Positions 24,947-35,839 of a DNA stretch of 64,000 bases are shown in pieces. This DNA comes from Casuarina equisetifolia (Eukaryota > Streptophyta > Magnoliopsida > Fagales > Casuarinaceae). The stretch is from NCBI GenBank assembly GCA_028551475.1, contig CM052361.1, positions 7,881,501 to 7,945,500 on the forward strand, read 5' to 3'. Both the position numbers and the translations under genes were made by a program. How positions within the stretch are numbered: the first letter of the stretch is position 1; each line of letters opens with the position of its first letter. The notes below the pieces were generated by a model. The model saw only the letters and a program-made list of their open reading frames with translations, was not told the origin of the DNA and did no database searches.

Positions 24947-25496
24947 TTGATGTTAGGTGGTCTGCGGCACACACACACATGGGCGGGCGTTTGACGCATA
25001 TATTTTCAGTTATTGTTATCAAGGTTAAAGGATTTTCGTATGAGCCAGCAGGATTGGCGATAGCATGTTATCCTGATTGATTATTCCAAGATAATCTTGT
25101 AATCGCTGAGTTAGTCTTGCTGTGGATTTATGTATGAGTATTATTTTTGACTCTTGTAGGTGTTAGTTGCTGGAGATGCTATTAATTTTCCTAATCTTGT
25201 TTTCCCATTTTTACAAAAAAAGAAAAGAAACTGAAAGCTAGACGAATTAAACGATGAGGTTTCCACGTTGTAATCTCCCTCCTGTTTCTGGCTCCTCTCT
25301 TCTCGATCTGGTCCCAAGAGATTCTTAAATTAAAGTAGAAGGTAAAGGCAAGTATGCAGATTTCAAAACATAAATGGAATTTACAGTTCCTATTTAAAGT
25401 TTCCATGGTGGGTTCTTCGAGGCCCTTCAATTTGGAAGGGAACGACTTATGGGGTTTCTGCATGGAGACTGTACATAATGTTGTCTGACATTAATA
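24947..25496. other. intergenic between convergent PECT1 and LURP-one-related genes
   Basis: The two genes converge here, so this holds two 3' UTRs. Nothing else is recognised. Confidence 0.6.
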
Positions 25497-26389
25497 TTAG
25501 GAACACAAAAGTGGGGCAAATGTTTTACCGCAAATGCGGTCCAAGATAATTACAAAGGCCATGATAAGCTCAGCGTCAAAGCCAGGTTGTATCACCAGGC
25601 TAAACACATCATCTCCAAGCAATATCTTGTTGTTTACTCTCTTCTTAGCAATCTGGGCAACCATTTCTCCGCTCCTGCTACTTATTTTGCAATTTCGCCT
25701 TCTAAAACATCCTTCAATCTTGAAATCTGGACTGTGATCAGATTCACCGTCCTTTGGGGGTCCTCCCATGACAACAATTGCCTCGTCTTTGCTAGTGTGG
25801 AAAAACGTTGATCCGCTTCTCATTGAGAATATCTTGGAACTTGGATTTCTTCCACATTTATCTTCTCCTTTGTATGCATTCCATTGGTATTGCATGCTCA
25901 ATACCTGTTGATGTGACAGGTGGTGTATTAAACCTACGTAAAGCTCTACATGCACTTATCTACTTTCCCAAACAATAGCAACAGATTGACAACCGGCACA
26001 AAAAAGATTGTTTAAGCTAGAGTTTTTGACTACTGCCGGGGTTTTGATCTGTAATATATGATACCCTAACAGCATAGGAGTTGATCGGAGTAATGTGAGA
26101 GTCGAATACATACCTGAGGTCTCAAAGTTAACAAAGCATTCCCGGCGCCGTCCATGAGGACGAGCCCTCCTCCTGTGATGCAAGAGCTTTTCCTGGAATA
26201 GTTGTCCACCCGGAAAGCCAATCTTCCCCGATGATCGAAAACAGTGAATCCGTCAGTTCCCTGGAAAGTCATACTGGATCGCTTCCACACAGTGAGTACG
26301 GCGGGACGTAGTTTTCCATCTTCTTCGGCCTTTCCTTTCAACAACATATCACAACGTCTGTTCTGATCGGCAGGATGCACTCTGGACAT
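25497..26389 (-). CDS. LURP-one-related (LOR, DUF567) protein
   Basis: Two exons on the minus strand: 26389-26114 and 25904-25497; 227 residues, phase 0 junction. LOR proteins fold as a Tubby-C-like beta barrel. Several Arabidopsis members are needed for, or induced by, oomycete defence, but the biochemical role is unknown. Family features seen: LTVWKRSSMTFQGTDGFTVFD, then GRLAFRVDNYS, LVLMDGAGNALLTLRPQ and the C-terminal IKISSRSGEMVAQIAKKR-like strand pair (here written CKISSRSGEMVAQIAKKR), VFSLVIQPGFDAELIMAFVI. The single intron after LRPQ is at the typical LOR position. Start codon 26389 gives a short N-terminal leader (MSRVHP) usual for the family. Two W-box copies lie upstream. A second LOR gene is at 53.0 kb on the other strand. 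Confidence 0.93.
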
Positions 26390-26419
26390 GATTCTTCACA
26401 GAGGAAAGGGATGTAAAAG

Positions 26420-26423
<4 letters not shown>

Positions 26424-26456
<33 letters not shown>
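26424..26456. repeat. (GA)n microsatellite in LOR leader/promoter
   Basis: About 16 GA units, 35-67 bases upstream of the LOR start codon. On the gene's sense strand it reads as a CT run, a common feature of plant 5' leaders and core promoters. Confidence 0.9.
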
Positions 26457-26461
<5 letters not shown>

Positions 26462-26468
26462 AAGCAAA

Positions 26469-26545
26469 ACCAAATACTTGGCCTTTTGACTCTTGGTGTA
26501 AATTCCAACAGGGCTCGTTCAGAACACAAATACTTGGCCTTGACC
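26469..26545 (-). promoter_or_regulatory. duplicated W-box module upstream of LOR
   Basis: Two near-identical 20-base blocks, CAAATACTTGGCCTTTTGAC and CAAATACTTGGCCTTGAC, lie about 57 bases apart. Each ends in a TTGAC W-box core (TTGACT and TTGACC). They sit about 95-155 bases upstream of the LOR start codon. W-boxes bind WRKY factors, and LURP genes are known for W-box-dependent induction, so this fits a pathogen-responsive promoter. Function is inferred. Confidence 0.5.
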
Positions 26546-27440
26546 GCTATTTTAAAGTAGATAATGGGAATCAGAATGGGGCAGGACGTAAGTGTGTGGA
26601 AAGGACCATTGTCTTGGACGTTTGTCTAGCTTAATGGCTAGCACAACTCCTTACGTAGATCCCCAGCTTTATGCCGCCATCAATGACGAAGGGCGGCCGG
26701 TTTTCTCCGCTTTTCCTTTCTTTTAGTACGTCCACTAAACCTTGCCGTCTTGCCGTGGTATTATACCAGAAAGATTAGAAGCAGGGCTTACAATGTTTTT
26801 TCCTTTTCCCCCTTAAATACCGCTTCTTCTTTGGCAAAGTTGGTACAGCCTTTAATACGTGATTATTATGTTCTCAAGGAATTGCACACAACCATCATTT
26901 TACTTTTTCATCATAACCATCTTGTTTTATGGGACTTTGGGCAATGCACCTAAAGTTATGTAGACAAAATGAAGTTATTTGTAAGCCGTGGGCCTCCATT
27001 TCGCGTGTGCTTTACGACTTATTATTGATATAACATCCATTGGAGGTATCTGAAATGATTTCAGGAAGATGCTATTGGTTATCGGCTTTCAAATGAGGAG
27101 TCTAGTAAAGTTGCTGAGCTCTTTCAAATTCCATGTGAATCATTTGTCGTCATACTGAAATTTGTTTCTCGTTTCTCGTTTCTATATTTCAAGTGGAAGA
27201 TATTCTACCAACTAAATTGCTCTTGACGAGTTGTATTCAATGCGTGTTAGATCTGTATAAGGATTTTGGTTGGAAACCAAGGTGATTTCTTGTTCTTTTC
27301 TCCCTGTCATTATTCTAGAAGTTCCTAACAATTCTTCTTAAACAACATTACCTAAGCATGCGACCCACAGGAAATTCCAAGTAGGAACAGATTTGATTGA
27401 ATGAATGACAGGTAGATAGTCAATCAGAGGATGTTTTATG
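26546..27440. other. intergenic, no gene recognised
   Basis: This lies between the LOR promoter and the edge of the segmental duplication. One exon-like open stretch near 27062-27210 follows a tttcag acceptor-like sequence but has no recognised family and no partner exon. Confidence 0.5.
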
Positions 27441-28346
27441 CCTTCATTACCAATTTGAATACTAATACTCTTGCCTATATAATATGGGTTTAAGAACTAG
27501 TTAATTGAGCAACTTGGTTTAGTGCCTCCAAGTTTGAGTCAGGAAAGCACTTACTAACCCTTATTGAATGTGGGATTCTTTTTTCAACAAACACCACCTC
27601 CCAAACCATTGTCTTTTACTAAAAATTAATTATATAATATCATCGAAGAAAAAGATGGACCCTTGGCAAGAAACTGACGTACGTGGAGGGATTTGGACCC
27701 CATTCCCCCCGCCCTCCATGGGCATAACAACGGAAAGAACAAAACGTGAAAGAAAAAGTGAGTGATCATCTTCGTTCTAGGTGCAAGTTCTTGGAAGAAT
27801 CTACCAATTTTCCCTCTAAAGTTATGCCGCCAATCAGTAGTAACGAGCCTCTGGTTTCAAAAGTTGAAGCCTAAATGGCATATCTTTACAGCATTCAAGT
27901 TTGTTTCGTTACTATACCCACTGTTGTTCTAATTTTGCTTCTTAGAGATGGAAAACTCTTCAAAAGGAATTGTTTGTGAATAAGACTAATGTAATAACAT
28001 TATCTCGTTGACATAGAATGATGCTGAGATGACAAAGCCAGATCTGGAATGCGATCAACTGTACAGTATTTAAATAATAGAGTATTTAAGCATTATATGT
28101 AAGTGGATTAACATCATAATTTGGAATAGCACATTGTTTAACATTTTTCCAGAAGAACATAGGATTCTTCTGGTTACATACAGTACAAGAGTATATACGC
28201 TACAGGGCAAGTGTTACAGTATTCATTTCTCGCCTTTTCTTTCTCTCTATCTTGGGCCTTCTTTGACTCACCATCGTCCTTTTCTCCACTTGTAGGAGGC
28301 TTGTGTACACTATTCATGAGATGAAAAGTAGAGCAGAAGTTTTGGT

Positions 28347-29585
28347 ACCAAATGGAGCAAGTTGTGGATAGGTAGGTAGAAGTCACAACGCTCGAGAACA
28401 ATCAAGTAGTTACCAAAAGTGCTAAAAAAGACGCCTACAAACGATAGCTGACTAAAAGAGGGGATTTGTTCTTAATCTTTATTGCACGATCTTACTGTGA
28501 AATTGCTGATTAAAGTTTTAGGGTTATCAATTACTTCTACTAGGTAAAGACTGATTAAACTACTCCTAAAAAGTTGTTTTTTTAAGGTGTTTCAAATTTT
28601 TTGACATGTCTTAAAGGTGATTGATCATTCTTTAAAATGGTGTGATGATTACACCATTTTAAATATGTTTTTTTGGATAATCACTGACGATTTTGCTTTT
28701 GGTGGACGATTTAAGAAGTGATCAAGCCCCCTTTCTAGATAAAAAGTAGCTTGATTTATCAAAACACGTTTTTGGGTGAGTGGTCTATACCTTTTTCTGT
28801 CATCTTGTTGGATAATAAGTAACTATAGTCAAAACTAGCACAAGCTATTTTAAACATGGGCTAATCACCACCGTTTTGTTCTAAGAATAGTTGACAATAT
28901 GCTTCAAAGTTGTTGATTAGTCTCTGGAAAGTAGAGGTAATTCAACGAACCCAATTTATTCTGGGGTTGTTGATCGTTACTTTAATATTCATTTTAACTT
29001 AAATTTTTTAATACAAATCACAGGCTTTTACGATTTTAAATAATTGGATAGAATTTCAATCCTCTAACGTGATGTAATCCATTTTGTCTTGTAATAAATG
29101 TGTCTGTAAATTGGTTTGAAATTTTTCTCTTTAATTTTGTGACGAAGAGCAGTGAACCTTACACGCAACTCAACATTTTTATGTGGACAGCTGGTTTTAA
29201 TAAGTGAAAAAAAGAAGTTCAAACATAATCGGACTAGTGAAATTTATTTACATGTCATATCAGTTTGACATATTTACATATCATATCAGTTTAACCCTGT
29301 CAATTTCTATGTCTTTGAATATGCCGTGAACAAGATGTAGAGACATAGTTTTGACAAAGCAAACCAATTAAAGAAAAAGTGAAAAGAAAGTTGAAAGAAA
29401 CAAAAAGAGAAGAAGAGGGAGTGACATCCTGTCCGTCTTTACGTGGGCAGTCCATTCATGTGGAGGAGTCATGAATGATGGTGACCTTACATAAAAAGAG
29501 GTGATCGGTGCCGACTACGGAGGTCCAGTTTAGGGCTACTCTTAACCATGGTTGATTTGAAGATGAAAGGAAGCAAAATAGAACC
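28347..29585. other. about 1.2 kb present in copy A only
   Basis: In copy C the flanks of this segment are almost joined (near 38394). The extra sequence is AT-rich, contains no coherent reading frame and no clear terminal repeats. It may be an insertion in A, or a deletion in C. The supposed gene-sized frames inside are too short to support. Confidence 0.5.
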
Positions 29586-30548
29586 GTAGGAGTCCAATAT
29601 AAAGTTCTGTAGGACCATATATTTCTTGTATTATTTTCAGATGAACCCTTTCCTTTACAAGCTTTTCTGTCATCCATACTTTTTTAAGTATGAAAAGAAT
29701 CCAACCCCAACTATGCAATTCAAACAAGTGAATAAGCACAAGGGCAACCTTCTCATAAATCACTATGATTGCTTGTTTTTAGCATTTTTTTAATATGGTA
29801 TCAGAGTTAAGTTAAATTATAATACTCTTCATCACTTTTTTGGAATAGAACAGAAAGAACTTTTGTTAGAGATAACCTATTTCCTGCATTTTTAAGAATG
29901 CTTTTTCATACTTTGGGATGATTTCTTTCTTCGTCCAATGTCTTTCTGGTACCTACAAACTCTTTTATATTCTGATTCTTTCACTTTATGCTGCATAATA
30001 TAGGTAATAAAGCAAAACATGCTTGGTAATGGGAACTCAGGTAGCTGTGAATGGTAGTCTTTCTATGGATGGTAACTACACGCTGCAATCATCTTTTCCA
30101 AAAAGCTAAATATGTGTGCATCTTTCTATCATTGAAAATCAGAGAGGTCACTAAATTTCTCTATTCTCTTGTAATTTGGTTTTGCTTGTAGTAATATACT
30201 AAGCCTTTTATCCAAACCATGTGTTTCTTCATAGTACAACTTCGTGCTAACTTATAGATAACCAACGTAAGATGCAGAGCTTGGCCAATTTCACCTTCAT
30301 TTTTCTAGAAAACACTTATAATACTGCGGAATATTAATAATCCACCGCAGCTGCCGGACTAGTCTATTTCCATGACACAAATGAAGCACATAAAAACTCT
30401 GATAATGATAAAATTTATAGATTCTGTAAATTGGTTTTGTCTTCTGTATGCAAAGGCTGGCTTTTCCTTTTCCCCTTTATTACTTATTTCATCTGGACCT
30501 TAGGCTTGGTTAATGAACTGAGGGGATTTATTACAAGGACGGAGAGGT

Positions 30549-30992
30549 CTAGGCGTTACAAGACTTACAGTCACACTTATAGGGTACAAAAGCACAGGTT
30601 CCATAAGGTTTGTTAGGAAGGTCGCATTTGATTTTATAGCAGCAAGACAATGTGGTGCAGTTGCTAGAGGAGCCAGCAGAACAGCACTTGCATTGCGAAC
30701 AAACCTGGAAGGGTGCTAACCTCCGTCGTGCATCATGAGAAAAACCTTCGACCACCTGGTACTCGGTTACAACGGGCTGCAGCGACTCGGTTGATTGCTC
30801 AATTGGCATCAGCTCCTGGTGGGATCCTGCACGGACGTACATGACAAGAAGGTAAGTCGGGAGATTCAAAAAAAAGTAGCCTCGCCGGCGTCAGGACGGG
30901 AATGTAAACTTACCCCGGGTAAGGACGAACTGAATAAGGAAGAATAGTAACGGAAACAACTTTACGATGTTATGGGCTGTGAAACTGTCCAT
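30549..30992 (-). CDS. secreted 12-cysteine protein, copy A
   Basis: Two exons on the minus strand: 30992-30914 and 30826-30549; 118 residues, phase 1 junction. Exon 1 is almost exactly a signal peptide (MDSFTAHNIVKLFPLLFFLI...). The mature part has an acidic-polar stretch, a DARRRLAPF motif that could be a processing site, then 12 cysteines spaced C-x2-C-x-CC-x7-C-x4-CC-x4-C-x9-C-x6-C-x-C-x2-C, ending SCNA. No membrane anchor follows, so it should be apoplastic and disulphide-rich. Function is unknown. From memory it belongs to a plant family of small cysteine-rich proteins that includes At5g01015, which also lies beside the PBL8 kinase in Arabidopsis. It is a derived copy: its upstream region holds a dead kinase fragment. 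The reading frame is intact. Confidence 0.8.
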
Positions 30993-31130
30993 CGCTCCTA
31001 GACGAGTAAGAGATAGCAGGAGGGTCTACCGTCCGTAGGAGAAGAAGAATGGAGGAATAGGAAGAAAAAATGGGAACGACGGCGATAGGAATTGTAAAAG
31101 ACACAGCAATCTTGAATGAATTTTTCTTTG

Positions 31131-31139
31131 TATATATAG
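31131..31139 (-). promoter_or_regulatory. TATA box of cysteine-rich copy A
   Basis: TATATATA on the minus strand, about 140 bases upstream of the start codon. It is conserved at the same distance in copy B and absent from copy C. Confidence 0.6.
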
Positions 31140-31334
31140 TTTCCCCGTAACGTTGCAAGCGGTAATTAAGTATTTATGTCCAATTAGAAAGAAAACCGTG
31201 TAACAACTGAAATCGGTAGCAATCAGCGGCAATATCACTGCAATCTCGCTCAGTCGCTGGTGATGCCGAAGCTCTGTACGTGCCTTGCGGGCGTTGCACG
31301 GTAGAGAAGGTTGCAGAGCCTTCTGTTGCGGACT

Positions 31335-31470
31335 AAATTCTGCTCCTTGGTTGGTCTCATCTATCAACAGAACTTTGTTCCAGCCTAAAGCTTTAGAAGA
31401 ACAACTCCCAAGCTGTACACATCCCTCCTGGAAGTGAGGTGCCCTGCTTACTCATAATCAACGAACAGAC
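31335..31470 (-). pseudogene. dead fragment of kinase exon 6, beside copy A
   Basis: Matches the start of exon 6 of the PBL8-type kinase (41245 down to about 41135) and a little of the preceding intron. The reading GHLTSRRDVYSLGVVLLKL is followed at once by TAG, and further on by a frameshift relative to the kinase. It points the same way as the intact kinase and as gene A, and now lies upstream of gene A. It cannot encode a kinase. Confidence 0.85.
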
Positions 31471-31700
31471 AGTAGGTCATTAAAATCTTGGCAAAAAGGT
31501 TTAAATTACCCATGAAAAATCATCCGATTATACTAAAAAAATAATTTAATTCATCTTGAGGTCCCATGAGGTCCTCAAAGGTACAAATAAATAAAAATGT
31601 ATGTCTTTGTGAGAAAACAAATCTAACATTGATTAATCAACTACCTTAGTGGTAAACTAATAAGGATTATAATTGCGAGATCCTTATCCGTGATAATCAA

Positions 31701-32699
31701 CCTACTGTGTTGCGATCTTCAATAGAATCTAGGTACAATGGGGAACACTATTTATGAGATCATTTGGTTATTAGGGTTGTTTCTAGACCTTGGCATGACT
31801 ATTTTTCATCTGGTTTCTCTTTTTTGTGATAGTGAAGTGGCTAGACTCATTGCAGCAAATCCCATATGTTATTAGAGAACTAAGTATATTGAGATAAGTT
31901 GCCACTTTGTTTGTGAAAAAATTCAAAGAAGGATTGTACGAACTTGTTATGTTAACACATTGGAACAACTTGCATATTTGTTTACTGAGGCATTGTGTAG
32001 CTCACAACATCATTACTTATTATCTAAGCTTGAAATATTTGATTTGTGCAAATATCCAGCTTGAGAAAAAGTGTTAAAATGCATAATGTATTATGGGCTT
32101 TTATTGTTTTTTGGGGTATTTTCTTTGCATGGGCCCATTAGTTAGTTGACAAGCCCAATAGCTTTCTTTTGTTTTGATAGAACTAATACACAAGTGAATA
32201 GTAGCTTGAGGCAAGCTTCCCACAAATCACTATTATGACCGCTTATTTTTAGTATTTCTTCAATAGTTATCATGCCTATGAGTGGAGTGATTTTAATCCA
32301 TAAGGGCAACCTCCTTTTGCTCTTCTTTCCAATCAACAAACCCAATCAAGGTGGAAATGTATTTGTTGAGATTGTGACTTAGCCCATGGGCCCACATGTT
32401 GGGTGGGTGGATGGGTTTAAAACAAAAAGTCATTGTAATTATTTTATCATTAAATAATTAATTTATGTGCAAGTAATATATGTGATTTGAAATATTTATA
32501 TTTTTATTATCTATGTGCATCTCAGTTGATGCTCATAATGTTGCCTAACGAGACATAAATCATTAGCACACATATTAAAAAGGTCTAATTGGACAATAGC
32601 ACAACAAATTATATGTTTTTTTTTTTTCTAATATCAAAGATTAGATGGATTTGCTTTTTAATTTTTTTAATATTATAATACTTGCACCAAATTCTTGTA
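31701..32699. other. spacer of the inverted repeat
   Basis: About 1 kb of AT-rich DNA between the two arms, with no gene. Its middle is itself a partial copy of sequence at the outer edge of both arms (see 32070-32345). Confidence 0.6.
32070..32345 (+). repeat. partial extra copy of the outer arm edge
   Basis: 32070-32260 matches the reverse complement of about 34490-34740, and its right half also matches 29725-29800 directly (caagtgaata... through the agtatttcttcaata phrase). It shows a third rearranged copy inside the loop. Confidence 0.6.
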
Positions 32700-32940
32700 C
32701 ATAGAGTATAGAACTTTAGATCTCACAGATAAAATCCTTATTAGCTTACTATTAAAGTAGTTGATTAATCAACGTTAGATATGTTTTCTCCCAAAGGTAT
32801 ACATTTTCATTCATATGTACCTTTGAGGACCTCATGAGACCTCAAGATGAATTAAATTATTTTTTTAGTATTATCGGATGATTTTTCATGGGTAATCAAA
32901 ACCCTTTTGCCAAGATTTTAACGACCTAGTGTGTGTTTGT

Positions 32941-33070
32941 TGATTATGAGGAAGCAGGGCACCTCACTTCCAGGAGGGATGTGTACAGCTTCGGAGTTGT
33001 TCTTCTGAAGCTTTAGGCTGGAACAAAGTTCTGTTGATAGATGAGACCAAGCAAGAGGCAGAATTTAGTT
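32941..33070 (+). pseudogene. dead fragment of kinase exon 6, beside copy B
   Basis: Same fragment as at 31335-31470, inverted. It reads [19 protein letters not shown] and then the same TAG stop. Shared lesions show that the fragment had already died before the inverted duplication. Confidence 0.85.
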
Positions 33071-33240
33071 CGCAACAGAAGGCTCTGCAACCTTCTCTAC
33101 CGCGCAACGCCCGCAAGGCACATACCAGCGACTGAGCGAGATTGCAGCGATATTGATTGCTACCGATTTCAGTTGTTACACGGTGTTCTTTCTAATTGTA
33201 CATAAATACTTAATTACCGCTTGCAACGTTACGGGGAAAC

Positions 33241-33249
33241 TATATATAC
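33241..33249 (+). promoter_or_regulatory. TATA box of cysteine-rich copy B
   Basis: TATATATAC about 135-143 bases upstream of the start codon, at the same place as in copy A. Confidence 0.6.
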
Positions 33250-33383
33250 AAGGAAAAATTCATTCAAGATCGCTGTGTCTACAATTCCTATCACCGTCGT
33301 TCCCATTTTTTCTTCCTATTCCGGCATTCTTCTTCTCCTACGGACGGTAGACCCTCCTGCTATCTCTTACTCGTCTAGGAGCG

Positions 33384-33825
33384 ATGGACAGTTTCACAGC
33401 CCATAACATCGTAAAGTTGTTACCGTTACTATTCTTCCTTGTTCAGTTCGTCCTTACCCGGGGTAAGTTTGCGTTCCCATCCTGACGCCGGCGAGGCTAC
33501 TTTTTTGAATCTCCCGACTTACCTTCTTGTCATGTACGTCCGTGCAGGATCCCACCAGGAGCTGATGCCAATTGAGCAATCAACGGAGTCACTGCGGCCC
33601 GTTCTAACCGAGTACCAGGTGGTCGAAGGTTTTTCTCATGATGCACGACGGAGGTTAGCACCCCTCCAGCGTTGTTCGCAATGCAAGTGCTGTTCTGCTG
33701 GCTCCTCTAGCAACTGCGCCATGATGCCTTGCTGCTATGCACTCAGTTGCCACCTTCCTAAAAAGCCTTCTGGAACCTGTGCTTTTGTACCCATCAAGTG
33801 TGACTGTAAGTCTTGTGACGCCTAG
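33384..33825 (+). CDS. secreted 12-cysteine protein, copy B
   Basis: Two exons: 33384-33462 and 33548-33825; 118 residues, phase 1 junction. The signal peptide differs from copy A at two residues only. All 12 cysteines and their spacing are kept. Between cysteines 5 and 9, however, B reads AMMP, YALS and HLPKKPSG where A reads TTLS, YKIK and DLPNKPYG. The frame is intact and the splice sites are consensus, so it is probably functional. It is convergent in layout with copy A across the 1-kb spacer: A reads leftwards and B rightwards from a shared central region, so the two promoters face apart. Function is unknown. Confidence 0.8.
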
Positions 33826-34741
33826 ACCTCTCCGTCCTTGTAATAAATCCCCTCGGTTCATCAACCAAGCCTAAGGTCTAGATGAAATAAGTAATAAAGG
33901 GGAAAAGTAAAAGGCAGCCTTTGCGTACTGAAGACAAAACCAATTTACAGAATCTATAAAATTTATCATTATCAGAGTTTTTATGTGCTTCATTTGTGTC
34001 ATGGAAATAGACTAGTCCGGCTGCTGCTGTGGATTATAATCCGCAGTATTATAACTGTTTTCTAGAAACATGAAGGTGAAATTGGCCAAGCTCTGCATCT
34101 TACGTCGGTTATCTATAAGTTAGCACGAAGTGTCTAGTGGCTGTATAAGTTATTTCCATTACTTCTATCAGATGCAGCTCACATGCCTCCACATACCAAT
34201 AGAAATTCCCAGTTTTGTAACCTGCTTATACCATGAAGAAACACATGGTTTGGATAAAAGGCATAGTATATTACTACAAGCAAAACCAAATTACAAGAGA
34301 ATAGAGAAATTTAGTGACCTCTCTGATTTTCAATGATACAAAGATGCACACATATTTCGCTTTTTGGAAAAGATGACTGCAGCGTGTAGTTACCATCCAT
34401 AGAAAGACTACCATTCACAGCTACCTGAGTTCCCATTACCAAGCATGTTTTGCTTTATTACCTATATTATGCAGCATAAAGTGAAAGAATCAGATTATAA
34501 AAGAGTTTGTAGGTACCAATACCATATTAAAGAAATGCTAAAAACAAGCTATCACAATAATCTATGGGAAGTTTGCCCTCATGCTACTATTCACTAGTGA
34601 TAAAAAATCTATTTACAATTATATATATCATAACAAAAGAAAGTTATTGGGCCCGTCAGCTAACTAATAGGCCATGCTAAGGAGATAACCCAAAAAACAA
34701 TAAAAGCCCATAACACATTATGCATTTCAACAATTATTCTT

Positions 34742-35015
34742 ATCTAGGAAGTGACCCAGCATGTGCTGGAGGGCTAAGGAAATTCCCAAACCAACTTGTC
34801 TAAATTGTCCATAAATAATTTAAATTTACATTTGCAGCTACTCTATCAAGACTTAAAAATCATTCAACCCATAGGCATTATAAGTTGAGTTATATCTAAG
34901 AAGTGATCCATGATGCACCTAATAGCTAATGGGATTGCCCAACCTAACTAGCGTAAATTGTTCACCAATAGTTTTCATATGCAATTACTCTATCAAGACT
35001 TCAAAAAACTTATGG
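34742..35015. repeat. diverged tandem duplication, period about 155 bases
   Basis: The phrase tatctaagaagtga...ttcccaa/ttgcccaa...gcaattactctatcaagactt recurs twice (34742-34862 and 34896-35010), with many differences. Confidence 0.55.
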
Positions 35016-35209
35016 TTGGTTCTATCTAGTCTTGCTTTTGCCCTTTGGATTCCACCTAAGTGCAAATCCAACCAGCTTATAACATTCTCCCGTAAGTGCC
35101 CAGATTTGTAACTATGAAAGCAAACCATCCTCCCCTTTGCATCGACTTTCTTGTTGGATGAGGATTGTGAACCCTCAAGGCCGGTTTTTTGGTGAAGAAA
35201 AACAACCAA
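34985..35209 (-). mobile_element. possible decayed copia-type gag fragment
   Basis: On the minus strand a 74-codon frame contains CFHSYKSGHLRENV, which resembles a gag zinc knuckle (C-x2-C-x4-H-x4-C class) with the second and last cysteines lost. Neighbouring frames are full of stops. This is a weak match and no reverse transcriptase was found. Confidence 0.3.
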
Positions 35210-35839
35210 AGCAACAACTTCAACGTTTTTGTTGTTGGGTTCTCAAATATGCCTTCAGTTTTTATTTTCTTTGGCTAAGGCAAAGGCATTGTCAACTGTG
35301 AGAATAGGCTTGCTAGACAACATTCGTCAAATAATTTTGAAAGTTCTCTAGTAGACCAAGAACGTAGGTAATATAGGTCACAAGAAGGGTTTTGGTTTTG
35401 GATCTATGAGCTCTAGTTTGTTTCAAATGATGAATCCATGGTGGTATGTCAAGGTTGAAGATAAAGGATGGTGGAAGGATTTGACGACAATTAAAGGGCA
35501 AAAGACATTAATCTTTTAGAGGTTCAGTATTGAAGCAACAAGTTCATTGGAGGAGCAAGCAAAAGGAGACAAGGAGAGTCGTGAGGGGAAAGGCTAACAT
35601 GCACTTAGGGTGTTGTTAAACTCATTATCACAACCAGTTCTGGAGCTTGCCATGCACATTATAGAAGAGTTCTCCCATGTTCTACATGTACCATGTGCTT
35701 AATATGGATAAGTCTACATATCTAGGTTCTTATGACAACAAGGCATCTAGATACACAACCATTCAACCTTCAAAAGATATCAAACTAGTCATTAGCAAAT
35801 GTGATCATAACAACTAGTGCACCACCCCCCGTCCATCCA

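Larger units (their letters stand above)
27440..31470 (+). repeat. segmental duplication, copy A (direct)
   Basis: Matches 37515-41275 in the same orientation, in collinear blocks. The left part starts with aatttgaatactaatac... (compare about 37531). 28010-28345 matches 38092-38394. 29585-29730 matches 38395-38530, and 29920-30110 matches 38590-38790. The cysteine-rich gene matches copy C, and a piece of kinase exon 6 follows. Blocks are separated by indels, the largest being 28347-29585, present only in A. Confidence 0.8.
29725..31700 (+). repeat. inverted repeat, left arm
   Basis: Reverse-complement match to 32700-34605. The arm carries cysteine-rich copy A, its promoter, the dead kinase fragment and about 250 bases beyond it. 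Divergence is low (a few percent in the intron of the cysteine-rich gene). The right arm lacks about 145 bases present here (29802-29946). Confidence 0.85.
32700..34605 (-). repeat. inverted repeat, right arm
   Basis: Reverse-complement partner of 29725-31700. Carries the dead kinase fragment, the TATA box and cysteine-rich copy B on the plus strand. Confidence 0.85.
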
